Assembly (NCBI GenBank): GCA_964610115.1
Contig: CAZSUW010000067.1
Coordinates: 1-12,695, forward strand
DNA: 12,695 nt
Reading direction: 5' to 3'
DNA from: Litorimonas sp964610115
GTDB lineage: Bacteria > Pseudomonadota > Alphaproteobacteria > Caulobacterales > Maricaulaceae
Below are positions 5,629 through 12,695 of the stretch, in pieces; positions within the stretch are counted from its first letter, which is position 1, and every line of letters begins with the position of its first letter. A model generated the notes under the pieces. That model saw nothing but the letters and a program-made list of their open reading frames with translations, ran no database searches and was not told the origin of the DNA. Position numbers and translations under genes: made by a program.

Positions 5629-8052
5629 TTAAAACCTGACGGACGTTTCGGCCCCATCCAAATCAACCTGCCGAATGTCCTGACCGAACTGCACTTCGTA
5701 GCGACCGCGCATGCCGCGGATTGTCGCTCGTCCGAGCGCATCTGTTACAATCTTCGTGTCCGTCCAGAAGGTCCCAAAGACAAGATCGCGCCACGCGTGA
5801 TAAGCGGGCTTCGGTGTCCAATTCTGTTCTAACATGGCCGCATTTGGCTTCCAATGATCCCCCTCCCAAAACTGCCAAAATATAAAGGCCTCGACGGAGG
5901 GAACGGAAAGAGCGGCCAGTACCATGTCACGTGTGTAGTCAGCTTGCGCGCCCTCATCGAGAGTTTCGACATCAAACTCTGTAATATGAAGTGGCAAGCT
6001 ATATTCGGCGAAACCGTCCATGATCTCGATCAGGCGTTCCGGCGGGGTCAATCCTGCCGAAAAATGGCCCTGAAAGCCAATCCCGTGCAAAGGCAAATCC
6101 TTGGCACGCATCATCTGAATCCATTTATGGTAATAGGCTATCGCGGCTCTGTTTTCGCCGCCATTATTGAGGATCGCGTAGTCATTCACAAAGAGCCGAA
6201 GATCTGGCGCCAATTCATGCGTAAGCCGAAACGCATCTTCGACCAGAGTCGGATCGCCATTCTCTTGAAAGAAACGGTTCACCCTTACCTCATTGACCAT
6301 ATCCACAGCGATAGGCGCCTTGGCCGCATCCCGTAACGCTGGCACGACGTCACGGATATGGTTCATGACAAGGGCGCGACGTTTTGCCATGGACATCTCG
6401 GCAAGGATACGGCTCGGCATATAGTCTTCGCCCGGCCATATGACGGGATGGGCTCGCCAATCCAAACCGCGCTGAGTCGTATAGTTGATCATCTGCCTAT
6501 AGCGGGCCTCATTCGATCCCTCGCCATTCCAGCCCCAATCCTGCCAGTAGATTGGCAAGGTTGCTGTGTTGAAATTGGCATCAAAAATTCGATGCCACTC
6601 ACGTTCATCCGCCGTCTCAGGGTCGTTATATGCGTGACCGGTGAAACTTCCGAAATTGAACGCATGATCTAATTGCCTGATGGAAACCGTGGCCCCGGGA
6701 ACGGGCGCGCCGTTTTCGTCCCGGACTGTCACCTTCAGGTCGGCTTTGCGATATTGATCAATGCGCGCCAGTGCCGCTGCTCGCCACGGTGCCTTGGCGT
6801 CTCGACCCGCATAATTGATCTCGTTGCGCGGCAGGCTCCCAACATCCGTACCCTTGGGAAATTTGAAGACATAAGCCGGGCCCAATCGAACCGTTTGCGG
6901 TATGAGGCCCAAGTGAAACGTCAACCCCGCTGGACCCGCCTCAATATCTTCGCCTGACAGACCCGGAACATAATAGAGCGCCCAGTCGCGCGAAAGATAC
7001 GCGACACCCTCTGCGGCACTACTATATGGTTCTGCGCTTTGCTGAACGCGAATGGGCTGAATAGCTGCGGTTTGGGATTCGTTTCGAGCCTCAATGGCTT
7101 TCGCCCACAGCGCCACGAGAATAACGTCGTCTTTTACGATGTCTTCTGTGAGGGCCCAGTTGACGCCCGCACTCCAGCTTTCAAGGCCTGCCCGCTCTGT
7201 GACGACCTCTAAGGCCTCACCCCCTGGAACGGCTCTGTCTTTTACGATGCGGGCAGGCCCTTTTCCGTAATATGCTTCAACGTTTGGTGATGGCACAGAA
7301 ACCAGTCTTGCGCCTGCCGGTAAACGCGACCGGAGGGCTTCCATATCTTTCTCTATAGCGCGGGAAAGCTTCACTGGAACCACAGGTTTCGACGGTGCGG
7401 GCTTTGCCGAAGAAGCACCCGAAGAAGACGCCGCATCACCGCGCGGCAACATAGCCGATGGGTCAACCGCACCCGGCCCCAAATTCAAGATGACGGCAGG
7501 GCCTAAGTCTATCGTTTGCTTGGCGCCCGCAATTTGTAAGCTCAACGCCATTTCGCCGGGCCGATAAGACTGAAGGGCTTCGCCGTAAATTGAGACAAAG
7601 CGCCATGTCTGGTCTAATTCCAAGCTTGCATTGGCAAAGGCGTCATACGGCTCACGGGTCAACTGTAACACGGCCGGGATTTTGGCCGTCATTTCTCCGT
7701 CAGGAATCTTGACGGCCCGCGCCCAAAACGACGCGCTAATAACATCGCCCGCAGCAATGGGATTTGCGTTCTGGATTTGAGCGCCGGCGTCCCAGACATT
7801 CGCGCCTTTGCGAGATATCTCTAATCGAAAAGCTTCGCCGTCGGGGACACTTGCAGCTTTAACAGTCTTTGAGCTGTCTACACCGTAGGGTGCCCAGCTT
7901 TCAATCTCAGGATGACGGACCACCGCACTGGCACGGGGCAGTAATTTATAAACGCGAAGGGTTTCCGCCTCGAGCGGTGTAAGGTCTTGCGATAACGTAG
8001 GACTAACGCATGCAATCCACGTCAAAATTGCAATGCAAACCACTCGAAGCAT
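5629..8052 (-). CDS. Secreted GH10 endo-1,4-beta-xylanase-type enzyme with duplicated N-terminal modules
   Basis: GH10 enzymes hydrolyse beta-1,4-xylan chains with retention. The 807-residue product begins with a Sec signal peptide (cleavage near residue 21). Two related beta-rich modules follow, about 37-195 and 243-400, joined by an Ala/Ser/Pro/Lys-rich linker (about 205-226). They share an xWAKA/FWARA strand, an EPY motif, a W-alpha/beta strand and a 'DLGPAVILNLGPG'-like ending, and may be carbohydrate-binding modules of the CBM4/9-like fold. A linker domain (about 430-460, ending VPGATVSIRQ) leads into the GH10 barrel (about 462-760), with acid/base E588 in VDMVNEV and nucleophile E692 in HITEFDV. 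A short beta tail (765-807) ends the protein. It lies 9 bases after the TIM-barrel gene with an AAGGGG ribosome site, so it is the last gene of the operon. True substrate (xylan, xylo-oligosaccharide or another glycan) cannot be told from sequence. Confidence 0.92.
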   Translation of the reverse strand: MLRVVCIAILTWIACVSPTLSQDLTPLEAETLRVYKLLPRASAVVRHPEIESWAPYGVDSSKTVKAASVPDGEAFRLEISRKGANVWDAGAQIQNANPIAAGDVISASFWARAVKIPDGEMTAKIPAVLQLTREPYDAFANASLELDQTWRFVSIYGEALQSYRPGEMALSLQIAGAKQTIDLGPAVILNLGPGAVDPSAMLPRGDAASSSGASSAKPAPSKPVVPVKLSRAIEKDMEALRSRLPAGARLVSVPSPNVEAYYGKGPARIVKDRAVPGGEALEVVTERAGLESWSAGVNWALTEDIVKDDVILVALWAKAIEARNESQTAAIQPIRVQQSAEPYSSAAEGVAYLSRDWALYYVPGLSGEDIEAGPAGLTFHLGLIPQTVRLGPAYVFKFPKGTDVGSLPRNEINYAGRDAKAPWRAAALARIDQYRKADLKVTVRDENGAPVPGATVSIRQLDHAFNFGSFTGHAYNDPETADEREWHRIFDANFNTATLPIYWQDWGWNGEGSNEARYRQMINYTTQRGLDWRAHPVIWPGEDYMPSRILAEMSMAKRRALVMNHIRDVVPALRDAAKAPIAVDMVNEVRVNRFFQENGDPTLVEDAFRLTHELAPDLRLFVNDYAILNNGGENRAAIAYYHKWIQMMRAKDLPLHGIGFQGHFSAGLTPPERLIEIMDGFAEYSLPLHITEFDVETLDEGAQADYTRDMVLAALSVPSVEAFIFWQFWEGDHWKPNAAMLEQNWTPKPAYHAWRDLVFGTFWTDTKIVTDALGRATIRGMRGRYEVQFGQDIRQVDLDGAETSVRF

Positions 8053-8061
8053 AAAAACCCC

Positions 8062-8991
8062 TTACAGGTCGTAAGTGCGGATCGTTTTGAGACTCGTTGC
8101 AACGGCGTCTTTGACGGGTTCTGAGGGTGAGTCATGTTCCGCGACAAAGTATTCAATGCCTGACACCTCTCCCATACCCAGCCAATCCGCCAAAGGCAGA
8201 TCGCCTTCTCCAACGTTGCGCATCATGCTGCCCACAATCGCCTCGAAATTGAGATCGGGAGGGCCGTAAGCCGCCGCCGCAGCGTTATCGAGGTCCTTGA
8301 TATGGCATAATTTAAAACGGCCCGGATAACGCTCAAAAAACGCTGGAACATCTGTGCCACTTAGCGCCGCCCAGAACATGTCCAGCTCAAATGTGACGAG
8401 GTCCGGATCGGTCTCTTGTAAAAGGATATCCATCCCGTGACGCGGGCCGCCGAGATCAAAGAATTCGAATTGGTGGTTGTGATAAGCAAATGTTTGGCCA
8501 TTCTGCTTCAACACTTCCCCTGCCTGATTAAACGCCTCGGCGAGCCCTTTATAGCCATCGGGACTACGAAACTCTTCCGGGGCCCATGGTACGATAAGAT
8601 ACTGACAGCCGAGCTCCGCCGCGAGATCAGAGGCCTTTTGCGTATCGCCTGTGATCATTTCCAAACCCATATGCGTGGCCGGAACGTCAAAGCCGACATC
8701 TTTCACGATACGCTTGAAATCTGCCATTGAAATCCGCGTAAAATCACGGTCATTGGTTTCGATGAAGTCATAGCCAACGTCTTTAAGCATGTTTAGCGCC
8801 GACCGCGTGTCCGCTTCCATCGCATTGCGGATTGTATAGGTCTGAATTCCGACACGCGGCTGCCCGGCCTTGCGCGGGTGTAGAACATCTGTCTTGCCTG
8901 CATCTTTAACCCCCTCCGCTCCCGTGCAGGACGAAAGGTATAAGGCAGACGCGGCTCCCGCCAGCATATGGCGTCGGTTAAGTCTCATCAT
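8062..8991 (-). CDS. Exported IolE-like sugar isomerase/epimerase TIM-barrel lipoprotein
   Basis: This 309-residue protein belongs to the xylose-isomerase-like/IolE TIM-barrel superfamily (AP endonuclease family 2 fold), which acts on keto or phospho sugars with a bound metal. The N-terminus carries an NRRHML twin-arginine-like motif and a lipobox LSSC with C22, so it is probably a Tat-exported lipoprotein, unlike the cytoplasmic IolE types. Metal/active-site motifs are visible: YHNHQFEF (H171, H173), FELDMFW (E202, D204), CHIKD (H230) and VAEHDSP (E285). The barrel starts at about 45 (RVGIQTYTIR). It lies 8 bases after the GMC gene with an AAGGCAGAAG ribosome site before ATGATG. Related barrels cleave 3-keto-glycosides in C-glycoside deglycosylation, so a role on an oxidised sugar made by the GMC complex is plausible but unproven. 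Confidence 0.88.
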   Translation of the reverse strand: MMRLNRRHMLAGAASALYLSSCTGAEGVKDAGKTDVLHPRKAGQPRVGIQTYTIRNAMEADTRSALNMLKDVGYDFIETNDRDFTRISMADFKRIVKDVGFDVPATHMGLEMITGDTQKASDLAAELGCQYLIVPWAPEEFRSPDGYKGLAEAFNQAGEVLKQNGQTFAYHNHQFEFFDLGGPRHGMDILLQETDPDLVTFELDMFWAALSGTDVPAFFERYPGRFKLCHIKDLDNAAAAAYGPPDLNFEAIVGSMMRNVGEGDLPLADWLGMGEVSGIEYFVAEHDSPSEPVKDAVATSLKTIRTYDL

Positions 8992-8999
8992 CTTCTGCC

Positions 9000-10709
9000 T
9001 TAAATCTCACCAGCCTGCATCAAGTCTGCGGCATGGTTCGCCGCCCGTGCCGAAAACGCCATATAAGTCAGAGACGGGTTCTGGCAGGCGGCTGATGTCA
9101 TGAAGGCGCCATCTGACATGAACAGATTCGGCACATCATGGGCTTGGTTCCATTTGTTCAAGACAGAGGTTGATGGATCGCGTCCCATGCGGGCCGTCCC
9201 CATTTCATGGATCGCATTTCCGGGCGCCCCAAGCGTCTCTTTCGTGATAGTTCCAGCACTGGACGCAACAACAGTCGCGCCGACAGCTTCCATCATTTCC
9301 ACAGCATCTTCAGCCGCTTGCGCCACGGCGTTCACCTCATTGTCGGTGTAGCGACAATCCATAACAGGAATTGGGAAACCCCATTTATCTGTCTTGGTGG
9401 CGTGCAAGCGAACATGGTTTTCAAAACGCGGCATCGTTTCGCCAAAGGCGCCGAGCCACAGCGACCATGGCCCTGGCTCCCGCACCGCGTCTTTCAAGTC
9501 TGCGCCAATACCCGCTTCGCCAGCGCGACCGCCCCAGCCCATACGCAGAGCGTTGCCTTGGAAGCCAAAGCCACGCAGATACCCTTCACCGTCTTCTGTG
9601 TGGTTGCGGTAGCGCGGTATATAAATCCCGTTTGGCCGACGACCAAAGTGATGGCGATCAAGCATCCCGTTATAAATACCGCGTGCATACGCCCCGCCGA
9701 CATGACCGATCAGGTTATGCCCAACATGGCCAGAGCTATTCGCCAAACCATTTGGCATAGCTTCAGACTTAGAATTCAGCAGTATCATCGCAGACGGGAT
9801 CGCTGAAGCATTCAGGAAAACCGCTTTGCCCGTAATCTCAACAGGCTCCATCGTTTTGGTATTTACACCGCGGACACCCGTCACACGGTTTGCATCCGCG
9901 TCATAAGTGAGCTCATGGATGGCCGTATCAGGAATAAGGGTCAAATTACCTGTTCGTTCTGCCGCCGGAAGCGTGGCGTGCTTCGAACTGAAATAGGCCC
10001 CAAATGAACACCCCCGAAAGCAATGATCACGCGCCTGACATTTACCGCGGCCAAGGGAGAGTTGCTCTTCTGTCGGCTCCGTCAGATTAGCGCAACGCCC
10101 GATAATCATTTTGCGTGTTGGCCACTTGGCCTCGATCGCTTTCTTCCACTCTTTCTCGAGCGCTGTCATCTCGTGCGGGGGCTGGAAGGTGCCGCCACTG
10201 GGCAGCACCTCTATGCCGTCATCATTACCAGAAATGCCGGCAAAGGTTTCCGCATAATCATACCATTCTTTCAGGTCGGCATAGCGGACTGGCCAATCAA
10301 CGCCGTAGCCATCTTTCGCATTCGCTTGGAAATCGATCTCAGAAAAGCGATAGCTCTGACGCGCCCACATGATGGAGCGACCCGCCACATGATGGCCCCG
10401 ACGCCATTTATAGCGCGTGCCTGGGGCTGTCTCATAGGGATGCTCTTTATCTTTCACCCAGAATTGTTTCGTATAGCTGTGAAAAGCGTAGACTTCCGAT
10501 TGGATCGGATAGTCTTCACGGTGCTTGTCCGACTTCCAGTTCAGATGTTCCATCTCCCACGGATCCATCATGTCGGTATAGTCTTCGACGGGGTCGAGAT
10601 CGCGCCCCCTCTCGATCACAGCGACCTTAAACCCGCGCTCGCAAAGCTCTTTCGCGACCCAACCTCCGGACATGCCGGACCCAACAACGACAAAATCAAA
10701 ATCCGCCAT
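9000..10709 (-). CDS. GMC-family FAD sugar dehydrogenase, catalytic subunit (gluconate 2-dehydrogenase/FAD-GDH-like)
   Basis: This flavoprotein oxidises a sugar or polyol hydroxyl and passes electrons on to a cytochrome. The N-terminal FAD-binding motif is VVVGSGMSGG. The C-terminal GMC signature has the catalytic His in HEMGTARMG (H501) and the partner Asn in CQNPSLTYMAF (N544). Between them, C224-x5-C230-x3-C234 matches the spacing of the 3Fe-4S ligands known from the alpha subunit of bacterial FAD glucose dehydrogenase. There is no signal peptide; it most likely rides out with the Tat signal of the upstream small subunit, as in that enzyme family. I chose the ATG at 10709 (569 residues), which has GAG six bases upstream and follows the small-subunit stop by 2 bases; ATG 10724 would add five residues and overlap it. 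No cytochrome subunit is present in the window. Confidence 0.93.
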   Translation of the reverse strand: MADFDFVVVGSGMSGGWVAKELCERGFKVAVIERGRDLDPVEDYTDMMDPWEMEHLNWKSDKHREDYPIQSEVYAFHSYTKQFWVKDKEHPYETAPGTRYKWRRGHHVAGRSIMWARQSYRFSEIDFQANAKDGYGVDWPVRYADLKEWYDYAETFAGISGNDDGIEVLPSGGTFQPPHEMTALEKEWKKAIEAKWPTRKMIIGRCANLTEPTEEQLSLGRGKCQARDHCFRGCSFGAYFSSKHATLPAAERTGNLTLIPDTAIHELTYDADANRVTGVRGVNTKTMEPVEITGKAVFLNASAIPSAMILLNSKSEAMPNGLANSSGHVGHNLIGHVGGAYARGIYNGMLDRHHFGRRPNGIYIPRYRNHTEDGEGYLRGFGFQGNALRMGWGGRAGEAGIGADLKDAVREPGPWSLWLGAFGETMPRFENHVRLHATKTDKWGFPIPVMDCRYTDNEVNAVAQAAEDAVEMMEAVGATVVASSAGTITKETLGAPGNAIHEMGTARMGRDPSTSVLNKWNQAHDVPNLFMSDGAFMTSAACQNPSLTYMAFSARAANHAADLMQAGEI

Positions 10710-10711
10710 GT

Positions 10712-11293
10712 CTATCTCGCCCATGCTTTCGGAAAATCAGTGATGGGTGCATCGGCAATCCATGCCCCTGGAACGGCCTCATAGGCTAATTCCTGCGTCG
10801 CCCCCGGCTCACTCATATAATACGCTGTCGCCACGGTGTTTTTGAACGCCTTATAAAATTCGTCCTCGACCCCACCGCCGTAAACGCCTGCGTCATAGGT
10901 TTTCAGGGCGGCAAGTTTGGCCGCAGCCGGTAGCGATACAAACGTTTCACCTGCCCGCTCATCGAGCGCGCCAATCAGAGAGGCGAGCCCGGCTCGACTG
11001 AACTGTCGGAACCCGTCATCGCCCCACACAGAGGCCAGGCCTTGGATTACATCGGGAACACCTGCCGCAACCGCTCCGGGCGTGTTAGTCGTCGGGATGA
11101 TCGTATCGGCAATGGCTGCAATCTGGGACATCTCTGTTTCAGAGAAGAAACTCGTCGCGCTGGCATAGCGAAGGAGATCAACGTCCCCACTCACTTCATT
11201 GGCGGCATTCCCGCAAGCCGCGAGTGACCCCGCCGCCGAAAAGGCCAGCAAGGTCGCAACAGCATCGCGTCGGTTGAGTATGGGACTAGTCAT
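10712..11293 (-). CDS. Gluconate 2-dehydrogenase subunit 3 family, Tat-signal lipoprotein small subunit
   Basis: This 193-residue protein matches the Gluconate_2-dh3 family, the gamma/small subunit of membrane-linked GMC sugar dehydrogenases. It serves as partner and export escort of the flavoprotein. The N-terminus has NRRDAVATLL (twin arginine at 8-9) and a lipobox LAAC with C27, indicating Tat export and possible lipid anchoring. The family core appears as IADTIIPTTNTPGAVAAGVP (about 61-80) and the C-terminal AYYMSEPGATQELAYE (about 157-172). It overlaps the MFS stop by 8 bases and precedes the GMC gene by about 2 bases, so subunits are made together. Length is typical. Confidence 0.92.
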   Translation of the reverse strand: MTSPILNRRDAVATLLAFSAAGSLAACGNAANEVSGDVDLLRYASATSFFSETEMSQIAAIADTIIPTTNTPGAVAAGVPDVIQGLASVWGDDGFRQFSRAGLASLIGALDERAGETFVSLPAAAKLAALKTYDAGVYGGGVEDEFYKAFKNTVATAYYMSEPGATQELAYEAVPGAWIADAPITDFPKAWAR

Positions 11294-12563
11294 GTGTGGT
11301 CTCGCTTACGAAGCGTTTGCGGATGAGGAAAAGAATTCCAAAGGCGACAATGAGCGCGAGAGGGAGATATAAGATCTTGCCTAAGGCGCCTTGTCCGGCG
11401 GCAAGCGTCGCGGCGTCGCCAGTAAGACCCGCTGCGGCCGCCGCTTCTGCGCCGCTATCAATCCAGCCACCAATGATAGCCGTCCATATGGAGAAACCAA
11501 CCATACCCATGCCTCCCACAACACTCATACCCAGGGCGCCAGTATCGGGTAGGTATTCAGCTATGAAACCGATCATCGTCGGCCAGAAATAGGTGATACC
11601 AATAGCAAACACGATCGCCGCGACATAGGTCATGCCTCCTGTCATAGTCGACAGTAAGAAAATGCCGAGCGTAGTGACGATTGCTGAAAACAAAAGCACG
11701 CCAGTGGTATTAAACGCATGGACGAGTGGCCCAGCGAAGAACCGACCCAGCGCCATGATGACAGAGACCAGCGCCAGTACAACCAGTGGCGCAGCGCCAG
11801 AGGCTTCCAGCAATCCGCCAACCCACCCATTGGTCGATAACTCGGTCGCCGCGGTCACGGTCATGATCAGACACATCACGACGAATAAAGGGGTCAACAT
11901 CGCTTTGATATTCGCCGCTGTATCTGTCTTGGTTGTCGTATCAGCTTTGACGTCGGGGAAGCGTGTCGTGAAGATCATAAAACCATAGATAATCGTCGGG
12001 AGTAACATGACTGCGACTTCGACTTGCCAAGTTGGACCGGCTTCTCCGAAGACTTGCTGGATCCCGAAAGCGACGAGGGCACCAATCGCCAAGCCCCCCG
12101 GAAACCAGACATGAAAGCGGTTAAGAATGGTCGTTTTGTTTTCCGGATAAAGCTCCGCAATCATCGGATTGCACGCCGCCTCAACCGAACCATTGGCAAA
12201 GCCGATCAAGAATGTTGAAATCGCAAATAGGGTGAAATCACCCGATAGCATCCACAGCGCCAAGCCCAGCAAGTGACCCAAAAAGGCAATGATCATCAGG
12301 GTCTTCGGCCCGACACGATTGTATATGAGCCCGCCAAAAACTGTCGCGATTGGAAAACCAAAGCCGAACATAGCGGCCGCAATGCCGATCTGCTGGCCCG
12401 TCAGGGCAAACTCACCCTGAAGCGTCGTCATCATGCCCGCACGGATCGCAAAGGTCATGGCGGTCACTGTCAGGGCTACGCAGCTGAGAATGAAAAGTCT
12501 ACGCGCCGGAACGTCCTGCGCGCCGTAACCCGATTGCGGACTGGCCTGTACTGTGTTCGCCAT
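11286..12563 (-). CDS. MFS transporter, probably sugar or sugar-derivative importer
   Basis: The 425-residue product has about 12 predicted transmembrane helices starting near residue 24, with the loop 2-3 motif reduced to YNRVGPKTLM (about 81-90) and a longer cytoplasmic central loop near 205-222 rich in Asp, Thr and Lys. A poorly hydrophobic Ala/Gly-rich stretch (about 370-393) sits in the last external loop. An AAAAGGGG ribosome site lies about 7 bases before the ATG. It is the first gene of the operon, ending inside the start of the dehydrogenase small-subunit gene (8-base overlap). The coupling suggests it imports the product of the periplasmic oxidation or hydrolysis, but substrate cannot be read from sequence. 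Confidence 0.92.
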   Translation of the reverse strand: MANTVQASPQSGYGAQDVPARRLFILSCVALTVTAMTFAIRAGMMTTLQGEFALTGQQIGIAAAMFGFGFPIATVFGGLIYNRVGPKTLMIIAFLGHLLGLALWMLSGDFTLFAISTFLIGFANGSVEAACNPMIAELYPENKTTILNRFHVWFPGGLAIGALVAFGIQQVFGEAGPTWQVEVAVMLLPTIIYGFMIFTTRFPDVKADTTTKTDTAANIKAMLTPLFVVMCLIMTVTAATELSTNGWVGGLLEASGAAPLVVLALVSVIMALGRFFAGPLVHAFNTTGVLLFSAIVTTLGIFLLSTMTGGMTYVAAIVFAIGITYFWPTMIGFIAEYLPDTGALGMSVVGGMGMVGFSIWTAIIGGWIDSGAEAAAAAGLTGDAATLAAGQGALGKILYLPLALIVAFGILFLIRKRFVSETTHD

Positions 12564-12640
12564 TATTTTCCCCTTTTAGCTGACGCGCCGCTGTTGCGAT
12601 CCCGTCGATATATATATTGTCTTATGCGCGCTTGCTTTAG
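12564..12640 (-). promoter_or_regulatory. Leader of the MFS-dehydrogenase-xylanase operon
   Basis: This 77-base gap precedes the MFS gene. It holds a strong ribosome binding site (AAAAGGGG, near 12570) and an alternating TA tract (about 12608-12617) that could form part of a -10 region, but no matching -35 is clear. The gap is also short enough for read-through from the upstream same-strand gene. Confidence 0.35.
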
Positions 12641-12695
12641 TTATGTTAGCCCCAGCATTTTCCGGTTAGCTTCGACGCTGACATCGCCGCCGGCG
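12641..12695 (-). CDS. C-terminal fragment of an unidentified upstream gene
   Basis: An open frame enters from the right edge and ends at TAA (12641-12643), giving 17 residues: AGGDVSVEANRKMLGLT. Codon use is normal and the composition looks like a real C-terminal helix, but the family cannot be named from so little. It is on the same strand as the sugar operon and 77 bases upstream, so it may be its neighbour or first member. Confidence 0.45.
   Translation of the reverse strand, partial: AGGDVSVEANRKMLGLT

Noticed and set aside
5854..6957. Series of plus-strand open frames of 94-160 codons
   Set aside because: All are antisense to the GH10 catalytic domain, with no coding features of their own.
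9207..9806. 199-codon open frame on the plus strand
   Set aside because: Antisense to the well-supported GMC dehydrogenase gene; its product shows no domain or signal features.
10023..10784. 253-codon open frame on the plus strand
   Set aside because: It lies wholly antisense to the GMC and small-subunit genes, whose family motifs are intact. Its product has no recognisable motif and looks like an antisense shadow.

Overview
The window is most likely from an alphaproteobacterium of the Hyphomonadaceae/Caulobacterales type, probably marine. This is inferred, not searched. The reasons are: the NuoA-NuoB-NuoC order with separate nuoC and nuoD and strongly alphaproteobacterial protein sequences; moderate GC; a YcgN/UPF0260 zinc-cluster protein; and a periplasmic GMC-dehydrogenase/'gluconate 2-dehydrogenase subunit 3' sugar-oxidation cluster of a kind common in Caulobacterales and sphingomonads. 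Genes are densely packed, and most intergenic spaces are under 170 bases.

Region 1 (1-2088, minus strand) is the start of the respiratory complex I operon, read nuoA-nuoB-nuoC-x-nuoD. Gene x (76-522) encodes a small, probably exported, unrecognised protein wedged between nuoC and nuoD. It is translationally coupled at both ends and flanked by a near-perfect 17-base direct repeat of the junction itself (74-90 and 517-533). This looks like the footprint of an insertion or duplication.

Region 2 (2089-5586) holds the short nuo leader with a weak candidate promoter, a ycgN-like gene (minus), and a class A penicillin-binding protein (plus). The last two start head to head with only 7 bases between start codons. 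A secreted PAN/Apple-CAP domain protein (plus) follows.

Region 3 (5629-12563, minus strand) is a tight five-gene operon: MFS transporter, Tat-lipoprotein small subunit of a GMC dehydrogenase, GMC flavoprotein with a C-x5-C-x3-C cluster motif, Tat-lipoprotein IolE-like TIM barrel, and a secreted GH10 xylanase-type enzyme with two duplicated N-terminal beta modules. Spacings run from an 8-base overlap to a 9-base gap. Every enzyme is predicted to be exported. My reading is a periplasmic pathway: GH10 releases (xylo)oligosaccharides, the GMC complex oxidises a sugar hydroxyl (perhaps to a 3-keto sugar), the TIM barrel isomerises or cleaves the product, and the MFS carrier imports it. Each family assignment is well supported by motifs; the joined-up pathway is inference. 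Upstream, the window ends inside the 3' end of another minus-strand gene (12641-12695). No RNA genes, insertion sequences or CRISPR arrays were seen.
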